Positions 1 to 5,834 of a stretch of 6,122 nt of DNA are shown here, one piece after another. The stretch covers positions 1-6,122 of the forward strand of contig JAKCDN010000195.1 of NCBI GenBank assembly GCA_021841795.1, in the 5' to 3' direction. This DNA comes from Acidobacteriota bacterium. Its GTDB lineage: Bacteria > Acidobacteriota > Terriglobia > Terriglobales > Acidobacteriaceae. The notes under the pieces were generated by a model, which ran no database searches, had not been told where the DNA came from, and was given only the letters and a program-made list of their open reading frames with translations. Position 1 is the stretch's first letter, and each line of letters starts with the position of its first letter. The translations under genes and the position numbers were made by a program.

Positions 1-644
1 TCGCCACCTATACGCAGCCAAGCCTGGTCCGCGTTATCGACGCATCCTACATCGCTCCGGCGATCAACGTTGAGGCTGAGGGTCAGCTGCTGGCCACAAA
101 CATCGGCGCCGGCACCATCACTCTTTACGGCACTCTGGCGGCCAACATCGCGGCGCCGATTGACGTTACGGCCACCTCCGGCGGCTCCACTCTCGTTACC
201 ACCAGCGGAACGCTGATGGCCGGCCATCAGCACTCGGTCTTCATCACCGACAACGGGGCCGCGCCCAACGGCTACGTCGTTACCATTCTTGAGGACCAGC
301 AGGTTGCGGCGGCGAGCGGCCATTCAGCCTTCCGCTTTCTCAATCAGGCGGCCAGGACCGGCGCCGTGGATGTCTATATGGTGCCATCCGGAACTACCCT
401 CGCCAACTCCATACCAATTGTTACCAATCTCCCGGTGGGAGGCACGGCCGGCTACATCAGTTTCACCGCGCAGACCGTGACCATGGTCGTTACCCCGACC
501 GGCTTCACCACGCCGCAGTACGCGGCTACGCCCATGACTCTGACCGGCGGCGAAGTGCGCACTGTGCTGCTCATGGACACCCAACTCACCAGCAATCCGG
601 CCGTCAAAGCCACCATCGCCGACGATGCCGGATCATCGCAATAA
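1..644 (+). CDS. DUF4397 domain-containing protein, 3' part (5' end outside window)
   Basis: The reading frame is open from the first complete codon (position 3) to the TAA at 642-644, giving 213 visible residues. The ATG at 216 is an internal Met (residue 72), not the likely start. The visible part reads as two tandem beta-rich units. The first opens with LVRVIDAS (about residues 8-15) and runs through VFITDN near 79-84. The second opens with AFRFLNQA near 109 and runs to VRTVLLMDT near 190. A hydrophobic strand near the start of each unit, small polar residues (T, G, A, S) and a repeated VDVY/INVE-type strand fit the DUF4397 fold, which is usually secreted or surface-exposed and of unknown function. 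No cysteine is visible. The missing 5' end should hold a signal peptide. It probably forms a transcription unit with the cyclotransferase gene 13 nt downstream. The family call rests on recognised motif pattern only. Confidence 0.72.
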   Translation, partial: ATYTQPSLVRVIDASYIAPAINVEAEGQLLATNIGAGTITLYGTLAANIAAPIDVTATSGGSTLVTTSGTLMAGHQHSVFITDNGAAPNGYVVTILEDQQVAAASGHSAFRFLNQAARTGAVDVYMVPSGTTLANSIPIVTNLPVGGTAGYISFTAQTVTMVVTPTGFTTPQYAATPMTLTGGEVRTVLLMDTQLTSNPAVKATIADDAGSSQ

Positions 645-657
645 CCGCAGCTCCCCC

Positions 658-1446
658 ATGCGTCCTTCCACTCTGCTTCACAGCCTCGTGCTCGTTCTCC
701 TTGTCGCAACCGCTGCCTGCGCCGATGACTCCTACCGGATCGTCCATAGCTATCCCCACGATCCCCGCGCCTACACGCAGGGCCTGCTCTACATCGATGG
801 CAACCTCTACGAAAGCACCGGACTCAACGGCCGCTCATCGCTGCGCATGGACGACCTGTCCACCGGCCGGGTGCTGCAATCGGCCTCCGTGCCGTCCCGG
901 TACTTTGCCGAGGGCCTGGCCGCCTGGGGCAGCACGCTGGTTCAGCTCACGTGGCAATCCCATATCGCCTTCGTCTACGACCGCTTCAGCTTCCACCTCC
1001 TGCGCACCTTCCACTACAACTGCGAGGGCTGGGGCCTGACTGCCGACGCCCATCACCTCATTCTCAGCGACGGCACCGCCGAGATTCGCTTCTTTGACCC
1101 CGCCACCTTCCGCGAGCTGCGCCATATCCAGGTAACCGATCGCGGTAAGCCCGTGGACCAGTTGAACGAGCTCGAATATATCCACGGTCAGATCTGGGCC
1201 AACATCTGGCACAGCGACCGCATCGTGCGCATCTCGCCCGCAACCGGCCGGGTGCTGGGCTGGATCGATCTCTCCGGGCTGCTTCCGGAGCGCGAACGCT
1301 CCGATCCCGAGGCCGTCCTCAACGGCATTGCCTACGATCCCGTGCACGACCGGCTCTTCGTCACCGGGAAGCTCTGGCCCAGGCTCTTCGAGATCAGGAT
1401 TGTTCCGGAAAAGAGCCTTGCGACGCCTCTGCCCCCCGCGCGATAA
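658..1446 (+). CDS. Glutaminyl-peptide cyclotransferase (glutamine cyclotransferase family), exported
   Basis: Converts N-terminal glutamine of peptides or proteins to pyroglutamate with release of ammonia. Bacterial/plant-type enzymes are five-bladed beta-propellers unrelated to the mammalian zinc enzyme. I chose the ATG at 658 (262 residues) because a signal peptide follows at once: basic Arg2, a hydrophobic run at residues 10-20, then ACA-DD as a type I cleavage site near residue 22. A lipoprotein Cys21 is possible, but Thr at -3 makes a poor lipobox. An upstream in-frame ATG at 625 would overlap the previous gene and add a polar extension. Family signatures in order: PHDPRAYTQGL (33-43), EGLA (85-88), QLTWQ (96-100), NCEGWGLT (121-128), SDGT (137-140), NELEY (170-174), IWANIW (179-184), NGIAYD (222-227), TGKLWP (236-241). 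These carry the conserved Glu, Gln, Asn and Trp residues of the active-site pocket. The propeller looks complete. No clear Shine-Dalgarno is visible. It likely acts in the periplasm. Confidence 0.9.
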   Translation: MRPSTLLHSLVLVLLVATAACADDSYRIVHSYPHDPRAYTQGLLYIDGNLYESTGLNGRSSLRMDDLSTGRVLQSASVPSRYFAEGLAAWGSTLVQLTWQSHIAFVYDRFSFHLLRTFHYNCEGWGLTADAHHLILSDGTAEIRFFDPATFRELRHIQVTDRGKPVDQLNELEYIHGQIWANIWHSDRIVRISPATGRVLGWIDLSGLLPERERSDPEAVLNGIAYDPVHDRLFVTGKLWPRLFEIRIVPEKSLATPLPPAR

Positions 1447-1500
1447 CACCGCCATGCCGCGCTATTCGCAATGTCAGCGCGCCGGCTCGCTCCGCCCGCG

Positions 1501-1519
1501 TATACTTTTCGGCAAAGGG
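1501..1519 (+). promoter_or_regulatory. Possible -10 element and ribosome binding site for the 210-residue gene
   Basis: TATACT at 1501-1506 matches five of six positions of the sigma-70 -10 consensus, but no convincing -35 lies 16-18 nt upstream. AAAGGG at 1514-1519 is a plausible Shine-Dalgarno 11 nt before the ATG at 1531. If this -10 is used, the leader would be very short and the upstream ATG at 1471 would lie outside the transcript, which supports the later start. The promoter part is weak. Confidence 0.3.
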
Positions 1520-1530
1520 TTGGCTCTGCG

Positions 1531-2163
1531 ATGGACGAACCGTCAATTTTCATCACAAACTCACTGCAAAACGCCGCGGTCCTGACTGTGGTTCTGGCCT
1601 TCGCCGGCTATCTGGTCACGTTCATGAGCAATCGTATGATGGCGCGCCGCGCCGACCGGTTGCGCCTCGTGAATCAGCGGCTCAACGAGTTCTACGGACC
1701 GCTCTACGTGGCCACGGTTACCGGCAACATTGCCTACAAGACTCTGCTGGCCAAGCAGGGCAAAACGCAGTGCCATCCCATCCGCGATCAGGATCTCGAG
1801 GAGTGGGTGCTGTGGATGAAAACCATCTTCATGCCTCTTAATGACGTGCGCGAGAAGATCATCATTGACAACGCGCACCTGATCGTCGAAGAAGAGATGC
1901 CGCAGTGCCTGCTCGACTTTGTAACCCACGTCGTCGGCTATAAAGCCGTGCTGCTGAAGTGGGCCGACGGAGATTATTCCGAGCGGCGGTCCATGATCGG
2001 CTGGCCGCCGCAGTTCGACATGTACGTCGAGCAATCCTACCGCGCGCTGAAGGCGCAGCAGACCCGACTGCTGCATAACGCGCTTTGGCGTGCCTGGCGG
2101 AGGCTCGGACACAGAAAGAACGCGCGTATGCTCACGCCGTCAGCGCCGGATTCAGTGCGGTAA
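1531..2163 (+). CDS. Hypothetical membrane-anchored protein (210 aa)
   Basis: I do not recognise a named family. The ATG at 1531 is preferred over an in-frame ATG at 1471 because AAAGGG lies 11 nt upstream and the membrane segment then sits at the N terminus. Visible layout: a short polar N terminus (1-12); one hydrophobic helix at about 13-32; a basic stop-transfer stretch (NRMMARRADRLRL, 34-46), which predicts the rest to be cytoplasmic; a LNEFYGPLY motif (51-59); and a mostly helical body rich in Trp, Leu and acidic residues (about 85-185). The tail is basic. The sequence LNEFYGPLY directly after a membrane anchor resembles uncharacterised single-helix proteins I have seen in other bacteria, but I cannot assign a function. 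Cysteines are only at 81 and 126. Its 3' end overlaps the convergent neighbour by 32 nt. Codon use is GC-rich like its surroundings, with no sign of recent transfer. Confidence 0.75.
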   Translation: MDEPSIFITNSLQNAAVLTVVLAFAGYLVTFMSNRMMARRADRLRLVNQRLNEFYGPLYVATVTGNIAYKTLLAKQGKTQCHPIRDQDLEEWVLWMKTIFMPLNDVREKIIIDNAHLIVEEEMPQCLLDFVTHVVGYKAVLLKWADGDYSERRSMIGWPPQFDMYVEQSYRALKAQQTRLLHNALWRAWRRLGHRKNARMLTPSAPDSVR

Positions 2164-2551
2164 CGTGCGCTACGGCCTTGGTGAGCCGCGCCTCGCCTGG
2201 CCGCGCGCCTTTGTAGTCCACCGGCGTATAAATGTGCTCGATGGATTCAACCAGATAGGCGCCGGGCAGAAATACCGCATCCGCCTGCACCCCATCGCCG
2301 GGCAGCATCAGCACATCGCCCTCGCGCGGCAGTGAATGCAGCGTCTCCAACGGCACCAGGTTAATGCAGGCTCCGTCGCCGGAGACAAACTCCAGACAGT
2401 CGCGGCTGTGCAGCCTGCCCTCCCGCTCACGGCGCGCCTCCTGCCGAGTCTTCCACGACTCGTAGTAGCTGCCCGCCATAATCGGCAGACCGATCACGAA
2501 TCCAACCACGCTGCTGTATTGCGAAACCAGCGACATCCAATAATGGTTCAT
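2132..2551 (-). CDS. Hypothetical single-helix membrane protein (139 aa)
   Basis: Function unknown. The ATG at 2551 is supported by AGGGAG at 2564-2569, although the spacing of 12 nt is long. Layout: one hydrophobic helix at about residues 8-29 (SLVSQYSSVVGFVIGLPIMA); a highly charged linker at 33-47 (WKTRQEARREREGR), which by the positive-inside rule puts the C terminus in the cytoplasm; then a compact, probably beta-rich domain (about 50-131) with the segments LEFVSGDGACINLVP, EGDVLMLPGDG and VFLPGAYLVESIEHIY. The GDVLMLPGDG turn and alternating hydrophobics suggest a small barrel or sandwich, but I see no catalytic motif. It converges on and overlaps the 210-residue membrane-protein gene by 32 nt. 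Both share the same N-anchor-plus-cytoplasmic-domain plan, so a functional link is possible but unproven. Confidence 0.72.
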   Translation of the reverse strand: MNHYWMSLVSQYSSVVGFVIGLPIMAGSYYESWKTRQEARREREGRLHSRDCLEFVSGDGACINLVPLETLHSLPREGDVLMLPGDGVQADAVFLPGAYLVESIEHIYTPVDYKGARPGEARLTKAVAHVTALNPALTA

Positions 2552-2563
2552 CCGGTCTATCGT

Positions 2564-2569
2564 CTCCCT
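2564..2569 (-). promoter_or_regulatory. Ribosome binding site for the 139-residue protein
   Basis: AGGGAG on the minus strand lies 12 nt before the ATG at 2551. The spacing is at the long end, so strength is uncertain, but no better site exists near this or the next in-frame Met. Confidence 0.4.
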
Positions 2570-2677
2570 GGCAAAATGGGCGGCTCAACGGATATATCGA
2601 AGCCCGCCCCTTGCACCGCGGCACGGACAATAGGCTCAGACAGCGCAGATGCAGCCGCCCCCTCGTCGCCCCGTGGC

Positions 2678-2698
2678 GAAAATTGGCTTTGGGCCAAT
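2678..2698 (-). terminator. Terminator-like hairpin after the 59-residue gene
   Basis: Read on the minus strand, ATTGGC, a 5-nt loop (CCAAA) and GCCAAT form a perfect 6-bp stem (7 with a G-U pair), followed directly by a short T run (the stem plus tail reads GCCAATTTTCG). It lies 24 nt after the TAG stop at 2722-2724. The stem is short and the T tract has only four residues, so this would be a weak intrinsic terminator. The opposite strand also has a partial T run, so it could act both ways. Confidence 0.4.
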
Positions 2699-2721
2699 CA
2701 GTTTTGAGATCGCCGCATGAA

Positions 2722-2901
2722 CTACTGCCCCAACGACCCGTTAGGGTGTTCGCGCTGTCCCTGAAAAAAGCGATGATGCACCATGCTGATTGCAAGCAGA
2801 AGCACGAGAGCAAAAAACACCATCACAAACAGAAATCGCAAAATCCCGGGCAGTCGCCGTTCCTGCCCGGGGTGGGCCGCCGGTCTAGCCTCAGTCTCCA
2901 T
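2722..2901 (-). CDS. Small single-pass membrane protein (59 aa), unknown function
   Basis: The ATG at 2901 is chosen because GGAGG at 2910-2914 lies 8 nt upstream, the best Shine-Dalgarno in this part of the window. A longer form from a TTG at 3027 (101 residues) has no such site. The product has a polar, charged N terminus (METEARPAAHPGQERRLPG), one strongly hydrophobic helix at about residues 20-41 rich in Phe, Leu and Val, and a short tail with His, Arg, Gln and Asn. It has no Cys, no signal cleavage site and no recognised domain. It could be a small regulatory subunit or a local membrane protein of this lineage. The 126 nt just upstream in frame also reads like acceptable coding sequence, so the longer form cannot be ruled out. 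Confidence 0.6.
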   Translation of the reverse strand: METEARPAAHPGQERRLPGILRFLFVMVFFALVLLLAISMVHHRFFQGQREHPNGSLGQ

Positions 2902-2909
2902 TGCTTCCG

Positions 2910-2914
2910 CCTCC
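2910..2914 (-). promoter_or_regulatory. Strong ribosome binding site deciding the 59-aa start
   Basis: GGAGG on the minus strand lies 8 nt before the ATG at 2901. It is the reason to prefer the 59-residue form over an upstream TTG start. Confidence 0.6.
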
Positions 2915-3231
2915 GTTGCTGCCTTGGCGCCGGACTGCGCTTGCTTCAGGCTTGCGCGCGAAAATCCCGGTGCCCTCGTGTCTGAGATGGTACCGTCATT
3001 CGCATTGCCGGGCAATATGGAATGCAAAGCATGGCCATGGGCGGAACGGCCGTCTCACGGGTGCTAATCAGGAAAAGATGGGGGAAATGCGACTAATCCC
3101 GTACCGGCTGCACCCGCAGCAGGTGGCGGAGCTCAGCCTTGCGCCTGTCCGCGCGCGCCGTCACCTCGCGGTCGCGCGCCGCGCGCTGCAGATGGTGCAA
3201 AGCGCAACTTCCGCCGCGGACGCCAGGGCGC
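2915..3231. other. Intergenic stretch between metF and the 59-aa gene; no confident gene
   Basis: About 317 nt without a gene I trust. It holds a 10-bp perfect palindrome (CATGGCCATG, 3030-3039), a GC-rich dyad at 3151-3179 (see separate entry) and one short + strand ORF of doubtful reality starting near 3087. The promoter of the 59-residue gene should lie here, but I could not identify a convincing -35/-10 pair. Confidence 0.5.
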
Positions 3232-3293
3232 TTAGGGCCGTGCGGGAAGCCCGAGATTCTTCCATAGCCGCAGCGAGGGGCCGGCCTGGTTAA
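3087..3293 (+). CDS. Doubtful small Arg/Ala-rich ORF (68 aa)
   Basis: Runs from the ATG at 3087 (or 3078, three codons longer) to a stop at 3293. Purine-rich AGGAAA and GGGGGA tracts lie just upstream. The product is Arg- and Ala-rich, probably all helical, with no recognised domain. About 80 percent of third positions outside the overlap are G or C by eye, but the antisense frame is similar, so this does not prove coding. The last 62 nt overlap the 3' end of metF on the other strand. It may simply be a chance open frame in GC-rich DNA. Confidence 0.2.
   Translation: MRLIPYRLHPQQVAELSLAPVRARRHLAVARRALQMVQSATSAADARALRAVREARDSSIAAARGRPG
3151..3179. repeat. GC-rich dyad downstream of metF
   Basis: GCGCGCGCCG at 3151-3160 can pair with CGGTCGCGCGC at 3169-3179 (one bulged base), with a loop of 8 nt. 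It lies 53-81 nt past the metF stop. There is no T run on either side, so it is not a standard intrinsic terminator. It could slow polymerase or protect the 3' end of the ahcY-metF transcript. Confidence 0.3.
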
Positions 3294-4089
3294 TGGTGTA
3301 GAAATGCAGGCCCGGGGCGCCGCCGCTCAGCAGCGCCTCGCAAAGACGCGTCACCACGCCAACGCCGAAATCGACCAGCGCGGGCTTGTCGCCCTCAAGT
3401 TCCTCCAGCCGCAAGCGCACCCAGCGCGGCAGATCGGCGCCGCAACCCGTGCAGAAGCGCACCGTGCCCGCATAGGTTGTGATGGGCATGATGCCGGGCA
3501 CGACGGGAATCCCGATGCCGGCCTTGTCGCAGCGCTCCATGAAGTCGAAGTAGGCGCCGGCGTTGTAGAAGAGCTGGGTGAGCGCCGCGTCCGCGCCGGC
3601 CTCGACCTTGCGCCGGAAGTTATTGAAATCCTCAGCCGGACTCACCGCCTGCGGATGCATCTCGGGATAGGCCGCGACTTCGATTTTGAACCAGTCGCCG
3701 TGCTCGGCGCGGATGAAGCGAACCAGTTCGTTGGCGTAGTGGAACTCGCCCGGCGCCGACGCGCTCATCGCGGTGGCCGGCAAATCCCCGCGCAACGCCA
3801 CAATGCGCCTGACGCCCGCTTCGCGGTAGCGCTGGAGCTGCGCGGCGATATTGGCCCGCGTGGAACCGATGCAGGTAAGGTGCGGAGCCACCTCGACGCC
3901 TGAGTGCTCGACCACGGTAAGAAGGGTTTCGTAAGTTCCCTCCTGCCCCGAGCCGCCGGCGCCGTGCGTCACCGAAAAATAGTTCGGGCGCGCTGCCGCT
4001 AACTGTGCAACCACCCCCGGCAGCTTGGCCTGCGCCTCGGGCGTGCGCGGAGGAAACAACTCAAACGAGAATGTGTGCGGTGAAGGCAT
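3232..4089 (-). CDS. metF: 5,10-Methylenetetrahydrofolate reductase (MetF)
   Basis: FAD-dependent cytoplasmic enzyme that reduces 5,10-methylene-THF to 5-methyl-THF, the methyl donor for remethylation of homocysteine to methionine. The 285-residue length fits the bacterial catalytic-domain-only form (E. coli MetF is 296), without the C-terminal regulatory domain of eukaryotes. It is one TIM barrel. Landmarks: FSFELFPP at 7-14 with Glu10 in the place of the catalytic Glu28 of E. coli; SVTHGAGGS (39-47); PHLTCIG (69-75); ALRGDLP (98-104) with Asp102 matching flavin-contacting Asp120; AAYPEMHP (139-146); TQLFYN (171-176) with the folate-binding Gln; PGIMPI (198-203); and HFYTIN near the C terminus (262-267). 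All key residues are present. The ATG at 4089 places FSFE as expected for the family, but the Shine-Dalgarno is poor. It follows ahcY on the same strand after 97 nt, so cotranscription is likely. Confidence 0.96.
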   Translation of the reverse strand: MPSPHTFSFELFPPRTPEAQAKLPGVVAQLAAARPNYFSVTHGAGGSGQEGTYETLLTVVEHSGVEVAPHLTCIGSTRANIAAQLQRYREAGVRRIVALRGDLPATAMSASAPGEFHYANELVRFIRAEHGDWFKIEVAAYPEMHPQAVSPAEDFNNFRRKVEAGADAALTQLFYNAGAYFDFMERCDKAGIGIPVVPGIMPITTYAGTVRFCTGCGADLPRWVRLRLEELEGDKPALVDFGVGVVTRLCEALLSGGAPGLHFYTINQAGPSLRLWKNLGLPARP

Positions 4090-4107
4090 GACAAGCTTTC
4101 AGTTTTC

Positions 4108-4176
4108 GGCTGTCAGTCATCAGTGGCCTCGGCGCAGCTATCGAACGCTGATTCCGGTCACTGACAACTGACAGCC
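4108..4176. repeat. Imperfect inverted repeat in the ahcY-metF spacer (REP-like)
   Basis: The arm at 4108-4128 pairs with the arm at 4156-4176 at 18 of 21 positions, including a perfect outer 10 bp (GGCTGTCAGT / ACTGACAGCC). The loop is 27 nt. Each arm contains CAGT/ACTG in two closely spaced copies, and another CAGT lies just outside at 4100-4103. It occupies most of the 97-nt spacer between the ahcY stop and the metF start. Its form resembles dispersed palindromic intergenic elements (REP type). A single window cannot show whether it is repeated elsewhere. In the transcript it would form a long hairpin that could lower metF expression relative to ahcY or protect the ahcY 3' end. There is no T tract, so it is not a classical terminator. 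Confidence 0.65.
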
Positions 4177-4186
4177 TTCAACGCGC

Positions 4187-5632
4187 TTAGTATCTGTAGT
4201 GCTCCGCTTTGAAAGGCCCATCCACCGGCACGCCGATGTAGTCGGCCTGCTTCTGCGAAAGGCGCGTCAGCTTTACCCCGATCTTCTCAAGGTGCAGCCG
4301 CGCCACCTCTTCGTCGAGCTGCTTGGGCAGCACATAGACTTGGGCTTTGTAGGTGTCACGGTTCTTCCAAAGGTCAATCTGGGCCAGCGTCTGATTGGCA
4401 AAACTGTTCGACATCACGAAGCTCGGATGGCCGGTCGCGCAGCCCAGGTTCACCAGACGCCCTTCGGCCAGCACAAAGATCGCATGTCCGTCGGCGAAGG
4501 TGTACTTGTCCACCTGCGGCTTGATGTTCAGCTTCGTCACTGCCGCCGCCTCATTCAGGCGGTCCATCTGGATCTCATTGTCGAAGTGGCCGATGTTGCA
4601 GACGATGGCCTGGTCCTTCATCTTCTGCATGTGCTCAAAGGTGATAATGTCCGTGTTGCCGGTGCAGGTTACATAGATGTCGCCGCGGCCCAGCGTGTCC
4701 TCGATCGTCGTTACCTCAAAGCCCTCCATCGCCGCCTGCAGTGCGTTGATGGGATCGATCTCGGTCACCACTACGCGCGCTCCCATACCGCGCAGCGAGT
4801 GCGCCGAGCCCTTGCCGACATCGCCGTAACCGCAGATCACCGCCACCTTGCCCGCAACCATCACGTCGGTCGCACGCTTGATGCCGTCGGCCAGCGACTC
4901 GCGGCAGCCGTAGAGGTTGTCAAACTTTGACTTCGTCACCGAGTCGTTCACATTGATCGCCGGCACCAGAAGCACTCCCTGCTCCATCATCTTGTAGAGC
5001 CGGTGCACGCCCGTCGTCGTCTCCTCCGACACGCCACGCCAGTCCTTTACCACCTTGTGCCAGTGCTGCTTATCTTCAGCGTGAACCTTCTTCAGCAGAT
5101 CCTTGATCACCTGCTCCTCGTGATTGCCCGACGGAGTATCGACCCACTTGTCGCCGTTCTCAAGCTCGTATCCCTTGTGGATCAGCAGCGTGGCGTCGCC
5201 GCCGTCGTCCACAATCAGCTGCGGCCCCAGCCCGCCCTTGTGCGTGAGCGCACGATACGTGCACTCCCAGTAATCCTCCAGCGTCTCGCCCTTCCATGCG
5301 AAGACGGGAACTCCCGCCGCCGCAATGGCAGCCGCCGCATGGTCCTGCGTGGAGAAGATGTTGCAGCTTGCCCAGCGAACCTCGGCGCCCAGCGATACCA
5401 GCGTCTCGATCAGCACCGCCGTCTGGATCGTCATGTGCAGCGAACCGGTAACGCGCACGCCGGAAAGCGGCTTCTCGGCCGCGTACTTGTTGCGGATGGC
5501 CATCAGCCCAGGCATCTCCTGCTCGGCGATGACGATCTCCTTGCGGCCCCAATCGGCCAGGCCGAGGTCGGCCACTTTGTATTCGCCGGCAAGCGTGCCG
5601 GTCTTCGCGCCTTCAAGCGTTGCGGTTGCCAT
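4187..5632 (-). CDS. ahcY: Adenosylhomocysteinase (S-adenosyl-L-homocysteine hydrolase)
   Basis: Cytoplasmic NAD-dependent enzyme that splits S-adenosylhomocysteine (SAH) reversibly into adenosine and homocysteine, removing the product inhibitor of methyltransferases. The 481 residues match the long bacterial form, with an extra segment at about 145-195 compared with shorter homologues. Landmarks: SLHMT (64-68) with His66; [14 protein letters not shown] (91-104); [10 protein letters not shown] (141-150) with Asp142; [10 protein letters not shown] (203-212); [20 protein letters not shown] (227-246) with catalytic Lys235 and Asp239; the NAD-binding Rossmann motif GYGDVGKG (268-275) followed by acidic Glu291; HFDNEI (349-354); GHPSFVMS (401-408); and the C-terminal FKAEHYRY (474-481), which reaches the NAD site of the partner subunit in the tetramer. 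All expected catalytic residues are present. The ATG at 5632 has GAGAGGA 5 nt upstream. It heads the probable ahcY-metF operon and diverges from an ArsR-family regulator. Confidence 0.98.
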   Translation of the reverse strand: MATATLEGAKTGTLAGEYKVADLGLADWGRKEIVIAEQEMPGLMAIRNKYAAEKPLSGVRVTGSLHMTIQTAVLIETLVSLGAEVRWASCNIFSTQDHAAAAIAAAGVPVFAWKGETLEDYWECTYRALTHKGGLGPQLIVDDGGDATLLIHKGYELENGDKWVDTPSGNHEEQVIKDLLKKVHAEDKQHWHKVVKDWRGVSEETTTGVHRLYKMMEQGVLLVPAINVNDSVTKSKFDNLYGCRESLADGIKRATDVMVAGKVAVICGYGDVGKGSAHSLRGMGARVVVTEIDPINALQAAMEGFEVTTIEDTLGRGDIYVTCTGNTDIITFEHMQKMKDQAIVCNIGHFDNEIQMDRLNEAAAVTKLNIKPQVDKYTFADGHAIFVLAEGRLVNLGCATGHPSFVMSNSFANQTLAQIDLWKNRDTYKAQVYVLPKQLDEEVARLHLEKIGVKLTRLSQKQADYIGVPVDGPFKAEHYRY

Positions 5633-5637
5633 ATGAT

Positions 5638-5644
5638 TCCTCTC
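5638..5644 (-). promoter_or_regulatory. Ribosome binding site of ahcY
   Basis: GAGAGGA on the minus strand lies 5 nt before the ATG at 5632. It supports this start and good translation. Confidence 0.65.
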
Positions 5645-5668
5645 TTCGCTGTCCTGCTGAATGATTTT

Positions 5669-5756
5669 GGGTCTTTCCGTCTTACTGCCGGCGAGTCTTG
5701 CTCACCCGCCTGTGCGCCCATCCTGTCGCGTCATCTGCGCAGGGGCCGGACTGCAC
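5669..5756 (-). promoter_or_regulatory. Potentially structured 5' leader of ahcY
   Basis: Read on the minus strand, GTGCAG/CTGCGC (5737-5756) forms a 6-bp hairpin with an 8-nt loop, and GGCGGGT/ACTCGCC (5690-5710) forms a 7-bp hairpin with a 7-nt loop. TGCGC at 5737-5741 could instead pair with GCGCA at 5713-5717, which would break the first hairpin. Mutually exclusive pairings are a hallmark of regulatory leaders but also arise by chance in GC-rich DNA. I looked for the SAH riboswitch consensus known upstream of ahcY genes and did not see it. No transcription start is known, so whether all of this is transcribed is uncertain. Confidence 0.3.
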
Positions 5757-5792
5757 ATACCTGCCTTGCTGACTTTCGATCCACTACCTTCT

Positions 5793-5824
5793 ATCGTCAC
5801 ATCGTGATATGTTGATATGTAACA
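5793..5824. promoter_or_regulatory. Candidate operator: four imperfect 8-bp direct repeats
   Basis: Consecutive octamers ATCGTCAC, ATCGTGAT, ATGTTGAT and ATGTAACA occur in perfect 8-bp phase. In another phase TGATATGT is exactly duplicated at 5805-5812 and 5813-5820. TCAC-ATC-GTGA at 5797-5807 adds a short dyad. This is the AT-richest part of a GC-rich intergenic region, ends 10 nt before the regulator's ATG at 5835, and lies about 160 nt upstream of ahcY. Position and repetition suggest the binding site of the divergent ArsR-family protein, acting on itself and possibly on ahcY-metF. I could not fix a -10/-35 pair for either direction. Confidence 0.5.
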
Positions 5825-5834
5825 GAATTTGCCG

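Noticed and set aside
625..657. ATG at 625 as the glutamine cyclotransferase start
   Set aside because: It overlaps the DUF4397 gene and would put 11 polar residues ahead of the signal peptide. The ATG at 658 gives a normal signal sequence.
835..1455. 206-codon minus-strand open frame opposite the glutamine cyclotransferase gene
   Set aside because: Antisense shadow. The plus-strand frame has clear family motifs along its whole length.
1471..1530. Upstream ATG start (1471) for the 210-aa membrane protein
   Set aside because: It adds 20 residues with no ribosome binding site and would place a TATACT -10-like element inside the gene. The ATG at 1531 has AAAGGG at 11 nt.
2578..2609. GGGCGG/CCGCCC hairpin with ATTTT as a second terminator
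   Set aside because: The stem is only 6 bp with a 20-nt loop and it lies just before the ribosome binding site of the 139-aa gene, so termination is unlikely.
2427..2985. Open frames of about 125 codons on both strands around 2427-2985
   Set aside because: They overlap the better supported 139-aa and 59-aa genes in other frames, are rich in Arg, Cys and Ser, and lack ribosome binding sites.
3304..3903. 199-codon + strand open frame opposite metF
   Set aside because: Antisense shadow of metF, which has all its catalytic motifs. The product is low-complexity Arg/Ala/His-rich with no recognisable domain.
4199..5815. Long open frames on the + strand opposite ahcY (243 and 270 codons)
   Set aside because: They are antisense shadows of a fully conserved ahcY in GC-rich DNA. 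Their products are His/Arg/Leu-rich without any domain, and no ribosome binding site or promoter supports them.
5633..5834. SAH riboswitch upstream of ahcY
   Set aside because: This RNA class often precedes ahcY, but I could not find its conserved core in the 202-nt region. A covariance search would settle it.
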